From NCBI RefSeq assembly GCF_000510645.1, contig NZ_KI783301.1, positions 1,772,320 to 1,836,319 of the forward strand: a stretch of DNA of 64,000 nucleotides. Direction: 5' to 3'. Shown here one piece after another: positions 25,631-34,883 of this stretch; within the stretch, counting starts at the first letter, position 1; every line of letters starts with the position of its first letter. A model generated the notes under the pieces. That model worked only from the letters and a program-made list of their open reading frames with translations. It did no database searches and was not told where the DNA came from. This DNA comes from Thermicanus aegyptius DSM 12793. GTDB taxonomy: Bacteria; Bacillota; Bacilli; Thermicanales; Thermicanaceae. A program made the position numbers and the translations under genes.

Positions 25631-26385
25631 TAAGAACCCCCACCTCCGCTCGGGATGGTGATCTTGATCTCACCAAAACGTTTTTCTTGGATACATTCGA
25701 TTTTCCTTTGTTTGATTAATTCCAGAATCGCTAAAAAAGTAACAACCACGTCGCTTTTGGCGCAGTGGACCGAAAATAGACGGGAAAAGAAAAGGATCCC
25801 CCCTGACTGAGAAAGGTGCACCAAAATCTCCACACTCCTTTTTTCAATGGAGACCTCTTCCCTTTCTATGGTCGCCACCTTTTCTTTTTCCTGTTTTTGC
25901 CGCCAAACGGTCTGATAGGCGATATAAAGTTGGAGCATGGAAAGATCAAGGCGGCTATTTTCTTCTTTCTGTCGGTATAGAACCAAATCGGCGGCAGGGC
26001 GCGTATAGAGAAGATTCCTGGAGAGGCTTCGTTCCCTTAATTGATCGGCAACTTGTTTATATTTTCGATATTCGATCAGTCTCCTCACAAGTTCATCCCG
26101 GGGATCCAGTTCATCCTCCCAATCTTCATAAAGGGAGACTTGGCCCTCTTCCCTCGGTTTAGGAAGAAGCATCTTGCTTTTGATCTCCAACAAAGTAGCA
26201 GCCATTACTAAAAATTCACTGGCGATATCGAGTTGAAATTCCCTCATCCGATATAAATACGCAAGATACTGTTCCGTGATCTCGGCGATGGGAATATCAT
26301 AAATATCTACTTCAGCCTTTTGAATGAGATGGAGCAACAGGTCGAGCGGCCCCTCAAAGTGTTCCAGCTTAACGGTATACGGCAA
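25630..26385 (-). CDS. scpA: Segregation and condensation protein A (kleisin)
   Basis: 251 residues. N-terminal YTVKLEHFEGPLDLLLHLIQKAEVDIYDIPI is the ScpA signature that binds the SMC neck; the C-terminal winged helix (VVVTFLAILELIKQRKIE) closes on the SMC head. Bridges SMC heads in the condensin ring. Directly precedes scpB. Confidence 0.95.
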   Translation of the reverse strand: MPYTVKLEHFEGPLDLLLHLIQKAEVDIYDIPIAEITEQYLAYLYRMREFQLDIASEFLVMAATLLEIKSKMLLPKPREEGQVSLYEDWEDELDPRDELVRRLIEYRKYKQVADQLRERSLSRNLLYTRPAADLVLYRQKEENSRLDLSMLQLYIAYQTVWRQKQEKEKVATIEREEVSIEKRSVEILVHLSQSGGILFFSRLFSVHCAKSDVVVTFLAILELIKQRKIECIQEKRFGEIKITIPSGGGGS

Positions 26386-26400
26386 GAAATCTCTCCCCTC

Positions 26401-27732
26401 TTACTCCTTACTATGGACAAATTGCTGCAAGGAATCATTTAACGGGAGTTCATTGAGAAGCAAATCTTCATATCTCTCCCTGCGAACCACAAGTTTTTCT
26501 CTCCCCTCTTTCACAAAAAGAACGGCAGGACGGGGCATTCGATTATAGTTATTGGCCATGGAATATCCATAGGCCCCCGTGGAAGATACGGCTAAAAGAT
26601 CTCCTGAATGCGCATGGGGGAGACGTGCATTCAGGATCAATATATCCCCGCTTTCGCATAGTTTTCCTGCCACCGCATACTCCTCTTCGTTTTTCTCATT
26701 CGCCCGGTTGGCGAGCATGGCTTCATATTTTGCTTGGTAGAGGGCGGGGCGCAAGTTATCGGACATTCCTCCGTCCACCGCTAAGTAATTTCGTATTCCC
26801 GGCACACGTTTGAGTGATCCGACCCGGTAAAGGGTCGTACCTGCTTCACCCACTATGCTTCTTCCCGGTTCAAACCAAAGCTCCGGAAGAGGCCATTTCC
26901 GTGAGGCAAAACTTCTTTTAACATGGAGAACGGTTTCCCCCAAAACGGTTTCTAACGGTTTTGGGTCATCTTCGCTTACATATCGGATCCCGAAGCCTCC
27001 GCCCAAATTTAATACGTTTATGGGAAGAATCGATTCATTTTTTTCAATAAATTGGATGATTTTATCGATGGCCGCAATAAATCCCTCTTCGCCAAAGATC
27101 TGCGACCCGAGATGCATATGAATTCCCATGAAGTGAAACTTTTGTGAAGAAAGGACCCGATCTAGGGCCATTTCCACCTGTCCGCTCGCCAAATCAAAGC
27201 CGAACTTAGAATCTTCCTGACCTGTCTGGATATACCGGTGGGTCGATGCATGAATTCCCGGCGTGATGCGAAGAAGGACGTTCATTCTCTTTCTTTTGAA
27301 GGTAAGGATAGATTCCAAAAGATCGATTTCATGGAAGTTATCTACAACCACGGCACCGATATTCGCATCAACGGCCATTTCCAGCTCTTCTTTCGATTTA
27401 TTGTTCCCGTGAAAATGAATTCGTTCAGGAGGAAATCCGGCATGAAGAGCGGTATACAATTCCCCTCCCGAGACCACATCTAAGCCGAGGCCTTCCTCAT
27501 CGATCAATTGGACGATGGCCAATGTGCAAAAAGCTTTACATGCGTAGGCTACGTGATATCTTACCCCGGCACGCTCCAAAACCTGGATAAATGAACGGCA
27601 TCGTTCCCGAATCAGCGCTTCGTCATAGACGATGAGGGGAGTTCCGTACTTTTCAGCCAGGTACACCGTATCGCATCCACCAATTTCCAGATGCCCCCAT
27701 TGATTAATTCTACTCGTACCATGCAGAATCAT
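26401..27732 (-). CDS. lysA: Diaminopimelate decarboxylase
   Basis: 443 residues, PLP-dependent fold III. PLP Lys in YACKAFCTLA near residue 66, HGNNKSKEEL, the glycine-rich GGGFGIRY, the EPGRS(IV) phosphate site and CESGDIL substrate loop. It makes L-lysine from meso-diaminopimelate, final step of lysine synthesis. It sits between spoVA and scpA; in B. subtilis it follows spoVAF in the same way. There is only 43 nt between the spoVA terminator and its start, so no lysine riboswitch fits. Confidence 0.95.
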   Translation of the reverse strand: MILHGTSRINQWGHLEIGGCDTVYLAEKYGTPLIVYDEALIRERCRSFIQVLERAGVRYHVAYACKAFCTLAIVQLIDEEGLGLDVVSGGELYTALHAGFPPERIHFHGNNKSKEELEMAVDANIGAVVVDNFHEIDLLESILTFKRKRMNVLLRITPGIHASTHRYIQTGQEDSKFGFDLASGQVEMALDRVLSSQKFHFMGIHMHLGSQIFGEEGFIAAIDKIIQFIEKNESILPINVLNLGGGFGIRYVSEDDPKPLETVLGETVLHVKRSFASRKWPLPELWFEPGRSIVGEAGTTLYRVGSLKRVPGIRNYLAVDGGMSDNLRPALYQAKYEAMLANRANEKNEEEYAVAGKLCESGDILILNARLPHAHSGDLLAVSSTGAYGYSMANNYNRMPRPAVLFVKEGREKLVVRRERYEDLLLNELPLNDSLQQFVHSKE

Positions 27733-27775
27733 CTCTCCACTCTCCCCTGTTCTAACTCTACGAAACCGTCATAGT

Positions 27776-27803
27776 GAAAAAAGCGAACGCAAGGCGTTCG
27801 CTT
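27776..27803 (-). terminator. Terminator of the spoVA operon
   Basis: Perfect 10-bp stem AAGCGAACGC/GCGTTCGCTT with a 3-nt loop, then a T run on the minus strand. Confidence 0.9.
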
Positions 27804-27955
27804 CCCTCTACAGTCTCAACATGAGATACATCCGGTAAAAGAAGGCTTGCGACATAAAGGACATTACTTATCTTCACTTATCTTCTCTACACTATACCAC
27901 AAGAATCCGTTTCCTTACAAGGAAAACTTTCATCCTTACTGGTTACCGGTGATTT

Positions 27956-29443
27956 TCATCCTTTACCGGCCTTTTGACCGTTTTGTGGATGAACGATACT
28001 GGGGCGAGTGGAGATCAACGGCAACGACATGCGTACCAAGATATGGATTATCCCTTTTAAATTAAAGGGAATAAATGGCCAGAAGTACGGGGTATTTAAT
28101 GAACGGGTCGTAACGAGAAGGAGGAGAAAAAATAACGTTCCGAACAAAAATCCGGGTGCATTGAAGAGGTAGACCATGAAAATAAGGAAAAGACGGGATA
28201 GGCGATTGGCCAGGCTAAGTTCATAGCTAGGGGTGGAAAAAAGGCCGATCGCGGCTACCGACAAGTAAAGAATCACCTCCGGTGAAAAGAGGCCAACCTT
28301 TATCGCGACATCTCCAATTAACACGGCAGCGATTAACCCCATGGCCGTTGCGAGGGGAGTTGGAGTATGAATGGCCGCCATGCGCATCAGGTCAACCCCC
28401 ATCTCCGCCAGGAATAGTTGGACAATAAGGGATACTTTTCCATGTTTTTTAGGCCCAATGAAAGAAAACTCAGGGGGGAGAAGATGGGGTTCTTTCACGT
28501 ATAAATACCACAAGGGAAGAAGAAAGATGGAAGCGATAATCCCTAAAAAACGTATCCAGCGAATATAAGCTCCTGTGACAGGCGTTTGACGATACTCTTC
28601 CGCATGTTGCACATGATGAAAAAAGGTGGTTGGTGTAATCATCACACTGGGCGACGTATCGACATAAATTAAAACATGCCCCTCTAATATGTGGGTGGCC
28701 GCCACATCGGGCCGTTCCGTATAGCGAACCAATGGGAATGGATTCCATCCCCTACCCACAACGAATTCCTGGATCGACTTTTCGGCCATGGGAAGCCCAT
28801 CCACTTCGATATCGCGTATTTTTTTGCGAATTAGGTCAACCAGCCCCGGATCGGCTACATCCTGCAGATAGAGAATCGCTACATCCATTTTGGAGCGCTC
28901 CCCCACCCTCAACATTTCGATGCGCAGGCGTTCATCCCGTATTCTTCTTCTCGTTAAGGCCGTATTCACCAAGATACTTTCTGTAAATCCGTCCCTGGCT
29001 CCCCGAACCACCCTTTCCGTGTCCGGTTCGTCAGGAGTTCGATTGGGATACTCCCTGGCATCGATGACGAAACCCTCGTCCATGCCATCCACCAATAGGA
29101 CAAAGAGACCCGCCAGAATAAAGTCTGCCGCTTCATCGATGGTTTTTACCAAATTGACTTGCACATGGGTTAAATAATGTTGAAACAGTTCCTTAAAGGG
29201 TTGAGGGGAGAGATCGCCTCGATTAAGGGTAGAGAGGACCTGCAGGATGAGGACAAGCGTTCTATTATCCGTTAACCCATTCAGAAAAAAAATGGCCATT
29301 TCCCGGTCAGCCAATTTCATCTCCCGAACTCCGAAATCAAATGAGACGCCGAATCCAAGGCGTTGCTTCAGAATTTTAATATTTTCCTCAAGTTCTTTGT
29401 GAATCGGAAATCCGGATGAGGGATTTTTCTTCCTCGTTTCCAT
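27956..29443 (-). CDS. spoVAF: Stage V sporulation protein AF
   Basis: 495 residues of the GerA-A/SpoVAF family: a large cytosolic N-terminal half (LGFGVSFDFGVREM, EYPNRTPDEPDTERVVRGARDGFTESI) and about five membrane helices in the C-terminal half. In spores it lies in the inner membrane and affects germination, associating with SpoVA proteins. Here it follows spoVAB by 44 bp; the genes normally between them (spoVAC, AD, AEb, AEa) are missing. Confidence 0.92.
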   Translation of the reverse strand: METRKKNPSSGFPIHKELEENIKILKQRLGFGVSFDFGVREMKLADREMAIFFLNGLTDNRTLVLILQVLSTLNRGDLSPQPFKELFQHYLTHVQVNLVKTIDEAADFILAGLFVLLVDGMDEGFVIDAREYPNRTPDEPDTERVVRGARDGFTESILVNTALTRRRIRDERLRIEMLRVGERSKMDVAILYLQDVADPGLVDLIRKKIRDIEVDGLPMAEKSIQEFVVGRGWNPFPLVRYTERPDVAATHILEGHVLIYVDTSPSVMITPTTFFHHVQHAEEYRQTPVTGAYIRWIRFLGIIASIFLLPLWYLYVKEPHLLPPEFSFIGPKKHGKVSLIVQLFLAEMGVDLMRMAAIHTPTPLATAMGLIAAVLIGDVAIKVGLFSPEVILYLSVAAIGLFSTPSYELSLANRLSRLFLIFMVYLFNAPGFLFGTLFFLLLLVTTRSLNTPYFWPFIPFNLKGIIHILVRMSLPLISTRPSIVHPQNGQKAGKG

Positions 29444-29487
29444 GAGACCGCTCCTTTCTCACTATGATTTAATTTATCCAACCTCGG

Positions 29488-29922
29488 TTACTCCGGTTTA
29501 TAAAAAAAGAACCAATCGAGAAGCGAACCGATCACTTTCCCTAGAGCCATCGCCATGAGGAGGAGGAGGATTTCTCCCTCTAATCGGACCCGTTTTGCCA
29601 AAATGGGGATGACGTTAATCACCTCGGTTAGCGCTGCAGCAAGCAGCCCCACAAAGACACCAAATCCTAACCCCGCCGGGATGAGAAAAATAGGGATCCC
29701 TGGGATGGAAGAGAGGCTCGGAAAAAAATCAAACAGGGTAAAACAGGTGGCTCCAAAGGTGATCGCCCATTCGTATGACCGTATAGAGGAATAAGACTGG
29801 GTTAACTGTGCCAGCCGAGGGACGATATCAAGAACAGTGAGTAAGGCGACCATCCCTGTCCCCACCACGATTCCCCCACTGATCCCAATGAGGATCATCA
29901 ACAGTTCATGTAGTACTTGCAT
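29488..29922 (-). CDS. spoVAB: Stage V sporulation protein AB
   Basis: 144 residues, about four membrane helices. Shared with B. subtilis SpoVAB: VPRLAQLT, GLGFGVFVGLLAAALTEVINVIPILAKRV, LLLLMAMALGKVIGSL. Part of the SpoVA channel group handling dipicolinic acid in the spore membrane. I place the start at MQVLHELL (GGAG with 4-base spacer AAG upstream); it overlaps spoVAA by 17 bp. Confidence 0.9.
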   Translation of the reverse strand: MQVLHELLMILIGISGGIVVGTGMVALLTVLDIVPRLAQLTQSYSSIRSYEWAITFGATCFTLFDFFPSLSSIPGIPIFLIPAGLGFGVFVGLLAAALTEVINVIPILAKRVRLEGEILLLLMAMALGKVIGSLLDWFFFYKPE

Positions 29923-30541
29923 CTTCTCCTTTTCGATTCTCCCTGTTCTCATGGTCCTTTGCAAACTTCTCCACATTCTCTTGGTAGAGATACATCTCTA
30001 ACTCCAACGGACTGGGCTCTTCGTTCAATCTCTTTCGGAACAGATGATTAAAAAAGAGAATCATGCCTATCCCAATCCCGACCGAATAGGGAATCTGGAG
30101 CAGATAAGGATGGGGGTTTACCTTTCCGGTTAACAGATAATAAAATCGCTCGTGCACCTTCCCCATGCTCACATCCGTATGAAAATTCATGATGGCTAAC
30201 CCGCTTCCTAGGAAGAGTAGGAGCCACACAGAAGCAACCTTCCACAAGGGAGCTTTTTTCCCTGATTCCTCCTTCACCTCAACTAAGGTTTCCTCGTCGC
30301 CAATCACATGGGGCATAAGATCCGGAAAGGATTTTAAAATTTCTTCAATGATCGTCATGGCATCGATTACGAAGAGATTCCCGTCTGCCGGAGTGATTTG
30401 TTGGAGAGTCATCCCTTTGAGGGAGGTCTTTACATGGGAAGGAGCCACAATTTGGGCGACATCATCCAAAGTTACTTGTTTCCTTGAGGAAGTGAGGGTT
30501 ACCTTTCTTCGCAGCCGCAAATAAACCGCGTGGCCGATCAT
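29906..30541 (-). CDS. spoVAA: Stage V sporulation protein AA
   Basis: 211 residues. N-terminal cytosolic domain (IGHAVYLRLRRKVTL, VTLDDVAQIVAP) and two C-terminal membrane helices (WKVASVWLLLFLGSGLAIMNFH; LLQIPYSVGIGIGMILFF), typical of SpoVAA. First gene of a shortened spoVA operon. Start MIGHAVYLRL is preceded by GGAGGAGG; an upstream ATG would span that site. A possible SigG promoter (-10-like AATACTA near 30569-30576) lies between the sigF terminator and the start; this is weak. Confidence 0.88.
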   Translation of the reverse strand: MIGHAVYLRLRRKVTLTSSRKQVTLDDVAQIVAPSHVKTSLKGMTLQQITPADGNLFVIDAMTIIEEILKSFPDLMPHVIGDEETLVEVKEESGKKAPLWKVASVWLLLFLGSGLAIMNFHTDVSMGKVHERFYYLLTGKVNPHPYLLQIPYSVGIGIGMILFFNHLFRKRLNEEPSPLELEMYLYQENVEKFAKDHENRENRKGEDASTT

Positions 30542-30577
30542 CCATCCTCCTCCTTCCATTTCTTCGGTTAGTATTTG

Positions 30578-30614
30578 CAAAAAAATAACAGATAAACCTA
30601 AAGGTCTATCTGTT
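30578..30614 (-). terminator. Terminator after sigF
   Basis: AACAGATAGACCT pairs with AGGTTTATCTGTT (12 of 13), closed by a 2-nt loop plus fraying, and followed by TATTTTTTT on the minus strand. It overlaps the last sigF codons. Confidence 0.8.
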
Positions 30615-31353
30615 TTCGAAGCATAGTTAAAATTTTTTTCTCTAAACGGGAAACCTGAACTTGGGAAATCCCCAACCGCTCCGCCACTTCCGACTGGGTC
30701 TGGTCCTTGTAATATCGGAGATATACGATGAGCCTTTCCCGTTCCGACAGCCGCTCAATCACATCTCTCAACGTTAAATTGGAGAACCATTTTTCTTCGG
30801 GATCATAGGCAATCTGGTCCATTAAGGTGATGGGATCCCCATCATTTTCATATACCGTTTCGTGAATCGAGGTGGGTGTCCGACTCGCCTCGTGGGCAAG
30901 GACTACTTCATCAGGAGTAATTCCCAACGCACCGGCGATTTCATGGATCGTGGGATTTCTGCCCAGCTCCTTCGCTAAATCATCCCTTTTTCTGCGGATT
31001 CGATGGTTCATTTCCTTTAGAGATCGGCTCACCTTTACAGAACCATCGTCTCTTAAAAAGCGCTGAATTTCTCCAATGATCATGGGAACAGCATAGGTGG
31101 AGAATTTCACCTCATAGCTCAGGTCAAATTTATCGACCGCTTTCAATAAACCGATCGCGCCAATTTGAAATAAATCATCCGCTTCATAGCCACGATTGAG
31201 AAAGCGTTGGACGACAGACCAAACGAGGCGAAGGTTTGCTTTTACCAGTGCATCTCTCGCTTCTTGATCCCCTTCCTGACTCTTTTTAATCAATTCTCTA
31301 ACCTCTTGGTCAGAAAAAGAAGGGGGACTGGCACTCATAGGATGAAGCTCCAT
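30598..31353 (-). CDS. sigF: RNA polymerase sigma-F, forespore-specific
   Basis: 251 residues. Region 2 (RLVWSVVQRFLNRGYEADDLFQIGAIGLLKAVDKFD, FSTYAVPMIIGEIQRFLRDDG), region 3 (VKVSRSLKEM) and region 4 (QTQSEVAERLGISQVQVSRLEKKIL) are intact and match B. subtilis SigF closely. It directs early forespore transcription and is held inactive by SpoIIAB. Third gene of spoIIAA-spoIIAB-sigF. A nearby internal Met (MSASPP) is an alternative start. Confidence 0.96.
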   Translation of the reverse strand: MELHPMSASPPSFSDQEVRELIKKSQEGDQEARDALVKANLRLVWSVVQRFLNRGYEADDLFQIGAIGLLKAVDKFDLSYEVKFSTYAVPMIIGEIQRFLRDDGSVKVSRSLKEMNHRIRRKRDDLAKELGRNPTIHEIAGALGITPDEVVLAHEASRTPTSIHETVYENDGDPITLMDQIAYDPEEKWFSNLTLRDVIERLSERERLIVYLRYYKDQTQSEVAERLGISQVQVSRLEKKILTMLRKQIDL

Positions 31354-31363
31354 CGTCCCACCC

Positions 31364-31804
31364 CTAACTCAAAATCGTCTGATTTGACAGGTTCTTCACC
31401 ATTTTTATCTTCGTCCCTTTCCCTACCTCGGTGGTAATCTCGACATGATCCATAAAATTTTCGATGATGGTAAAACCCATTCCGGATCGTTCTAATTCCG
31501 GTTTCGTGGTGTAGAGAGGCTGTCTGGCTTCTTCAAGGTTTGGAATCCCAACACCGAAATCCTCCACTTCTATGACGAGTTGCCTTTCATCCAATTGGAC
31601 CCGGACGACGATGATTCCATCCCGTTTTTCTTCATAACCGTGAATGATCGCATTGGTTACGGCTTCGGAAACGACCGTCTTTATCTCATTTAGTTCTTCA
31701 AGGGTAGGGTCCACCTGGGCCACCAAAGCGGCGACGCTAACCCTCGCCAACGCCTCATTTTCGCTAAGACTAGGGAATTTAAGCTCCATGTAATTGGAGG
31801 TCAT
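31364..31804 (-). CDS. spoIIAB: Anti-sigma F factor SpoIIAB
   Basis: 146-residue GHKL kinase: N box [13 protein letters not shown]1 [10 protein letters not shown]2 [15 protein letters not shown]. It binds sigma-F and phosphorylates SpoIIAA. Overlaps spoIIAA by 4 bp (ATGA) and precedes sigF by 10 bp. Confidence 0.96.
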   Translation of the reverse strand: MTSNYMELKFPSLSENEALARVSVAALVAQVDPTLEELNEIKTVVSEAVTNAIIHGYEEKRDGIIVVRVQLDERQLVIEVEDFGVGIPNLEEARQPLYTTKPELERSGMGFTIIENFMDHVEITTEVGKGTKIKMVKNLSNQTILS

Positions 31805-32160
31805 AAGGTCACCCCCAGCGAAGCGAGTACCTCTTCTTCCGTTTCTTTTACCGTTAAAATCTTAAACAATCCGGCTAATTCTAAAATCCGATAAATGGTG
31901 GGGTTCATGGAACAGACGAACATCTCACCTTTTTTGGCGGAGATCTGTTTATACCTTCCCATGAGGACACCTAATCCGGAACTATCCATAAAGGTTAAGT
32001 CCCGAAGATTTAAAATGAGATGGGTAAAGCCATGGCGTTCAATTTTTTCCCCCAGCGTTTGGCGAAGATCGTTCGCCGTATGATGATCCAGCTCCCCCTT
32101 TAAGCGAACGACAAAAACCTTATCACGTTCAAGAATTTCAACCTGAAGGCTCATTTCCAC
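31801..32160 (-). CDS. spoIIAA: Anti-anti-sigma F factor SpoIIAA
   Basis: 119 residues, STAS fold. The phosphorylated Ser is in [16 protein letters not shown] (near residue 60). Unphosphorylated SpoIIAA releases sigma-F from SpoIIAB after SpoIIE acts. First gene of the spoIIA part; in B. subtilis it is driven by a SigH promoter, but I did not find a convincing SigH site in the 85-bp gap after the dacF terminator. Confidence 0.96.
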   Translation of the reverse strand: MEMSLQVEILERDKVFVVRLKGELDHHTANDLRQTLGEKIERHGFTHLILNLRDLTFMDSSGLGVLMGRYKQISAKKGEMFVCSMNPTIYRILELAGLFKILTVKETEEEVLASLGVTL

Positions 32161-32238
32161 TATTTCACTCCTTCTCCCGAAGTCTTTTCATATATTTCTC
32201 TTTCTGAATATCCAACTCCTGCCAGGCGACAAAAATAG

Positions 32239-32276
32239 AAAAAAATCGAGCAACATCGTCTTGTTGTTGTCTCGAT
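32239..32276 (-). terminator. Hairpin between dacF and spoIIAA
   Basis: ATCGAG...CTCGAT and CAACA...TGTTG pair with one bulge, followed by TTTTTTT on the minus strand. It would limit read-through from dacF into spoIIA. Confidence 0.75.
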
Positions 32277-32297
32277 CTGAGCTGCCCTTCTTTTCAC

Positions 32298-33455
32298 TTA
32301 AAAGGAAAGTAAAGTATGGAAAACCCGCATATACATTTCGCCGAAATGAATTCTCTTGCTATCTTCTTTTAAGACGAGATCGACCTCTCCCACCACCGTT
32401 CCTTCCCTTGTCACTTTAAGCTTACCGATCACCTCCCCTTTTTGCAGGGGTGCTTTCAGTTGAGGAGTTAAAGAAATTTGCTTTTGGTAATCCTCCGCCT
32501 TTACTCCCCTTTTTGTCAGGATTCCAACCTGAAAGGATGTAACGGCCGAAACTTGGTTTGGGCTTCCTTTATCGATTCTTACCTTCGCCACCTCCGCATC
32601 CTTGGGATAAAGGACGTGTAAGGTATATTGGGAAAAGGCGTAATCGAGGAGTTTTACCGTTTCGGCGTTTCGCAATTTCGCATTGGGCTCACCAAGTACC
32701 ACTGCAACAAGACGAAGATTTCCCCTCTTGGCGGTCGCAGACAAGCAGAATTTCGCTTCATCGGTGTAACCTGTTTTTAATCCGTCCATTCCCGGATAAA
32801 AACGGACGAGCCGATTCGTATTGACGAGCCAAAAAGGGTTCTTGCTCTCCTTTCGCAGGTAGTCTTGATATATGCTCGTATATTTAGTGATCTTATCATA
32901 CCGGAGAAGTTCTCTGCTCATGATGGCGATATCCCTGGCAGTAGTGAAATGATCCGGTGCCGGAAGGCCATTCGAGTTCTGAAAATGGGTGTTATTCATT
33001 CCTAATTCTTTTGCTTTTTGGTTCATTCTCTTAACAAATTCTTCTTCGGTACCGGCAATATATTCCGCCAAGGCAACCGCCGCATCATTACCCGAAGCGA
33101 CCGCCACTCCTTTAAGTAAATCCTGAACCGACATTTCTTCTCCCGGTTCTAAAAAGATTTGGGATCCCCCCATCGAGGCTGCATATTCGCTTGCTCTCAC
33201 TTTATCGTTGAGAGAGATGCTTCCTTTCTCGATGGCCTCCATCACGAGGAGCATCGTCATGATCTTGGTGATACTCGCAGGAGGCAATTTTACGTCCGGA
33301 TTTTTGCTGTAAATGATGGTGCCCGTATCCACATCCATGAGAAGAGCCGATTTTGCATGGGGAGCAAGGTCGACGGTTTCTTCAGCGAAACCGGTTTGGG
33401 GAAGAAAGAGCATGATGATAAGTGTGCAGAACATCATAATGAGCGCTCGTTTCAT
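32298..33455 (-). CDS. dacF: D-alanyl-D-alanine carboxypeptidase DacF
   Basis: 385 residues. Signal peptide to about residue 25 (TGFAEE), PBP5-type domain with SITK near 60, SGN and KTGY, then a C-terminal beta domain with an amphipathic end helix. Regulates cortex cross-linking in the forespore. Start ATG of MKRALIMMF has GGAGGG 7 bases upstream. Position before spoIIAA and a sigma-F-like promoter identify it as DacF. Confidence 0.93.
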   Translation of the reverse strand: MKRALIMMFCTLIIMLFLPQTGFAEETVDLAPHAKSALLMDVDTGTIIYSKNPDVKLPPASITKIMTMLLVMEAIEKGSISLNDKVRASEYAASMGGSQIFLEPGEEMSVQDLLKGVAVASGNDAAVALAEYIAGTEEEFVKRMNQKAKELGMNNTHFQNSNGLPAPDHFTTARDIAIMSRELLRYDKITKYTSIYQDYLRKESKNPFWLVNTNRLVRFYPGMDGLKTGYTDEAKFCLSATAKRGNLRLVAVVLGEPNAKLRNAETVKLLDYAFSQYTLHVLYPKDAEVAKVRIDKGSPNQVSAVTSFQVGILTKRGVKAEDYQKQISLTPQLKAPLQKGEVIGKLKVTREGTVVGEVDLVLKEDSKRIHFGEMYMRVFHTLLSF

Positions 33456-33492
33456 AAAAAAATCCCTCCTGCCTCGCGCTATTCCTCCTTCT

Positions 33493-33521
33493 ATTCTTCG
33501 CATAAAGAAGGGCTTTTATAC
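33493..33521 (-). promoter_or_regulatory. Candidate sigma-F promoter of dacF
   Basis: GTATA (33521-33517), 15 bp, GCGAAGAAT (33501-33493) on the minus strand. Compared with the sigma-F consensus GYWTA and GGNNANAHT there is one mismatch. B. subtilis dacF is a sigma-F gene. Confidence 0.6.
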
Positions 33522-33563
33522 CTGGGCAGAGGGAATTTTTCTCTTTTTTCCTTTGATCGTCAT

Positions 33564-34865
33564 TTATTCGATGACACCGTAAACAAAAGGAGACGGTTCA
33601 GGGCTCTTTTCTTCGATTTGAAAAGACGACTGAAATAATGCGAGCGTTTCTCTGTCCGGCTTTCGATTCGAATGGAGAATTCCAAGGGGTTCGCCCCTTC
33701 TCACCGGATTCCCTATTTTTTTCCTCAATGTTACCCCGGCGGCATGATCGATTTGATCCTCTTTTTTCTCCCGTCCCGCACCGAGACGCATTGCAGTGAG
33801 CCCCACCTTCTCGGCATTGATCTTTGTGATGTATCCATTTCTTTCGGCAAACACCTCGGTATGGTAAGAGGCGGTGGGAAGCTTCTCCGGATCTTCAATG
33901 ATCGAAGGATCTCCCCCCTGCGCTTCAATAAAGCGGCGGAAATACTCCAATGCTTCTCCTGTGTCCAAGGATTTCTCTACCGAGAGGCGAGCCTGTTCAA
34001 GATCTGTAAATGCTTCTCCAAGGACCGCCATATGAGAAGCCAATGTGAGCGAGATCTCCCTTAAGTCCGGAATCGTTTCCCCTTTTAAAACCTGGATCAC
34101 CTCTTTGATTTCGTTCCCATTTCCCACTTCAAAACCTAAAGGCTGATCCATATTGGTTAAGACCGCCACCGTCTTCTTACCCAGGCGATTTCCGATCTTA
34201 ACCATCCACTCGGCTAAGCGACGGGCATCCTCCTCTTTTTTCATAAACGCCCCGCTCCCTACTTTTACATCGAGAAGGATGGCATCCGCTCCGGAAGCCA
34301 GCTTTTTGCTCATGACGGAGCTCGCAATGAGGGGGATGGACTCGACGGTGGCGGTCACGTCCCGGAGAGCATATAATTTCTTATCTGCAGGGACGAGATT
34401 CCCTGTTTGTCCAACGATGGAGAGCCCCACTTCCTTAACGGTTTGGATAAACTCGTCCCTGGATAGCGAAATGCGAAAACCGGGGATCGATTCTAATTTA
34501 TCAAGGGTTCCCCCCGTATGCCCCAAACCCCGCCCCGACATTTTAGCGACAGGAACCCCCATCGAGGCGACCAGAGGGCCAACAATTAAGCTGATCTTAT
34601 CGCCTACACCCCCTGTAGAATGTTTATCCACCTTCTTGCCCGGTATTGGACGTAAATCAACCGTCTCCCCCGAATTGGCCATGTATGAAGTGAGAAGAGC
34701 CGTCTCTTCTTCGTTCATTCCTTGGAAATAGATGGCCATGAGGAGTGCCGAGATTTGATAATCAGGAATGCTCTCTTTCGTTACCCCTTCGACAAAAAAC
34801 CGGATTTCTTCTGCCGTCAAGGGATAACCTTCTCTCTTTTTTTCAATCAGATCGATCATTCGCAT
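33564..34865 (-). CDS. pdp: Pyrimidine-nucleoside phosphorylase
   Basis: 433 residues. Family signature SGRGLGHTGGTLDKLES and phosphate site KHSTGGVGDKISL. It splits uridine, deoxyuridine and thymidine with phosphate, giving (deoxy)ribose 1-phosphate, the substrate of the neighbouring drm product. Follows drm by 18 bp in one operon. pupG, which lies between them in B. subtilis, is absent. Confidence 0.96.
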   Translation of the reverse strand: MRMIDLIEKKREGYPLTAEEIRFFVEGVTKESIPDYQISALLMAIYFQGMNEEETALLTSYMANSGETVDLRPIPGKKVDKHSTGGVGDKISLIVGPLVASMGVPVAKMSGRGLGHTGGTLDKLESIPGFRISLSRDEFIQTVKEVGLSIVGQTGNLVPADKKLYALRDVTATVESIPLIASSVMSKKLASGADAILLDVKVGSGAFMKKEEDARRLAEWMVKIGNRLGKKTVAVLTNMDQPLGFEVGNGNEIKEVIQVLKGETIPDLREISLTLASHMAVLGEAFTDLEQARLSVEKSLDTGEALEYFRRFIEAQGGDPSIIEDPEKLPTASYHTEVFAERNGYITKINAEKVGLTAMRLGAGREKKEDQIDHAAGVTLRKKIGNPVRRGEPLGILHSNRKPDRETLALFQSSFQIEEKSPEPSPFVYGVIE

Positions 34866-34883
34866 TGAAACGTACTCCTCTAA

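Noticed and set aside
26401..27776. Possible lysine riboswitch for lysA.
   Set aside because: Only 43 nt separate the spoVA terminator from the lysA start; no aptamer fits.
27847..28065. Plus-strand frame of 72 codons at the end of spoVAF.
   Set aside because: It mostly lies opposite spoVAF, has no ribosome site and no recognisable pattern.
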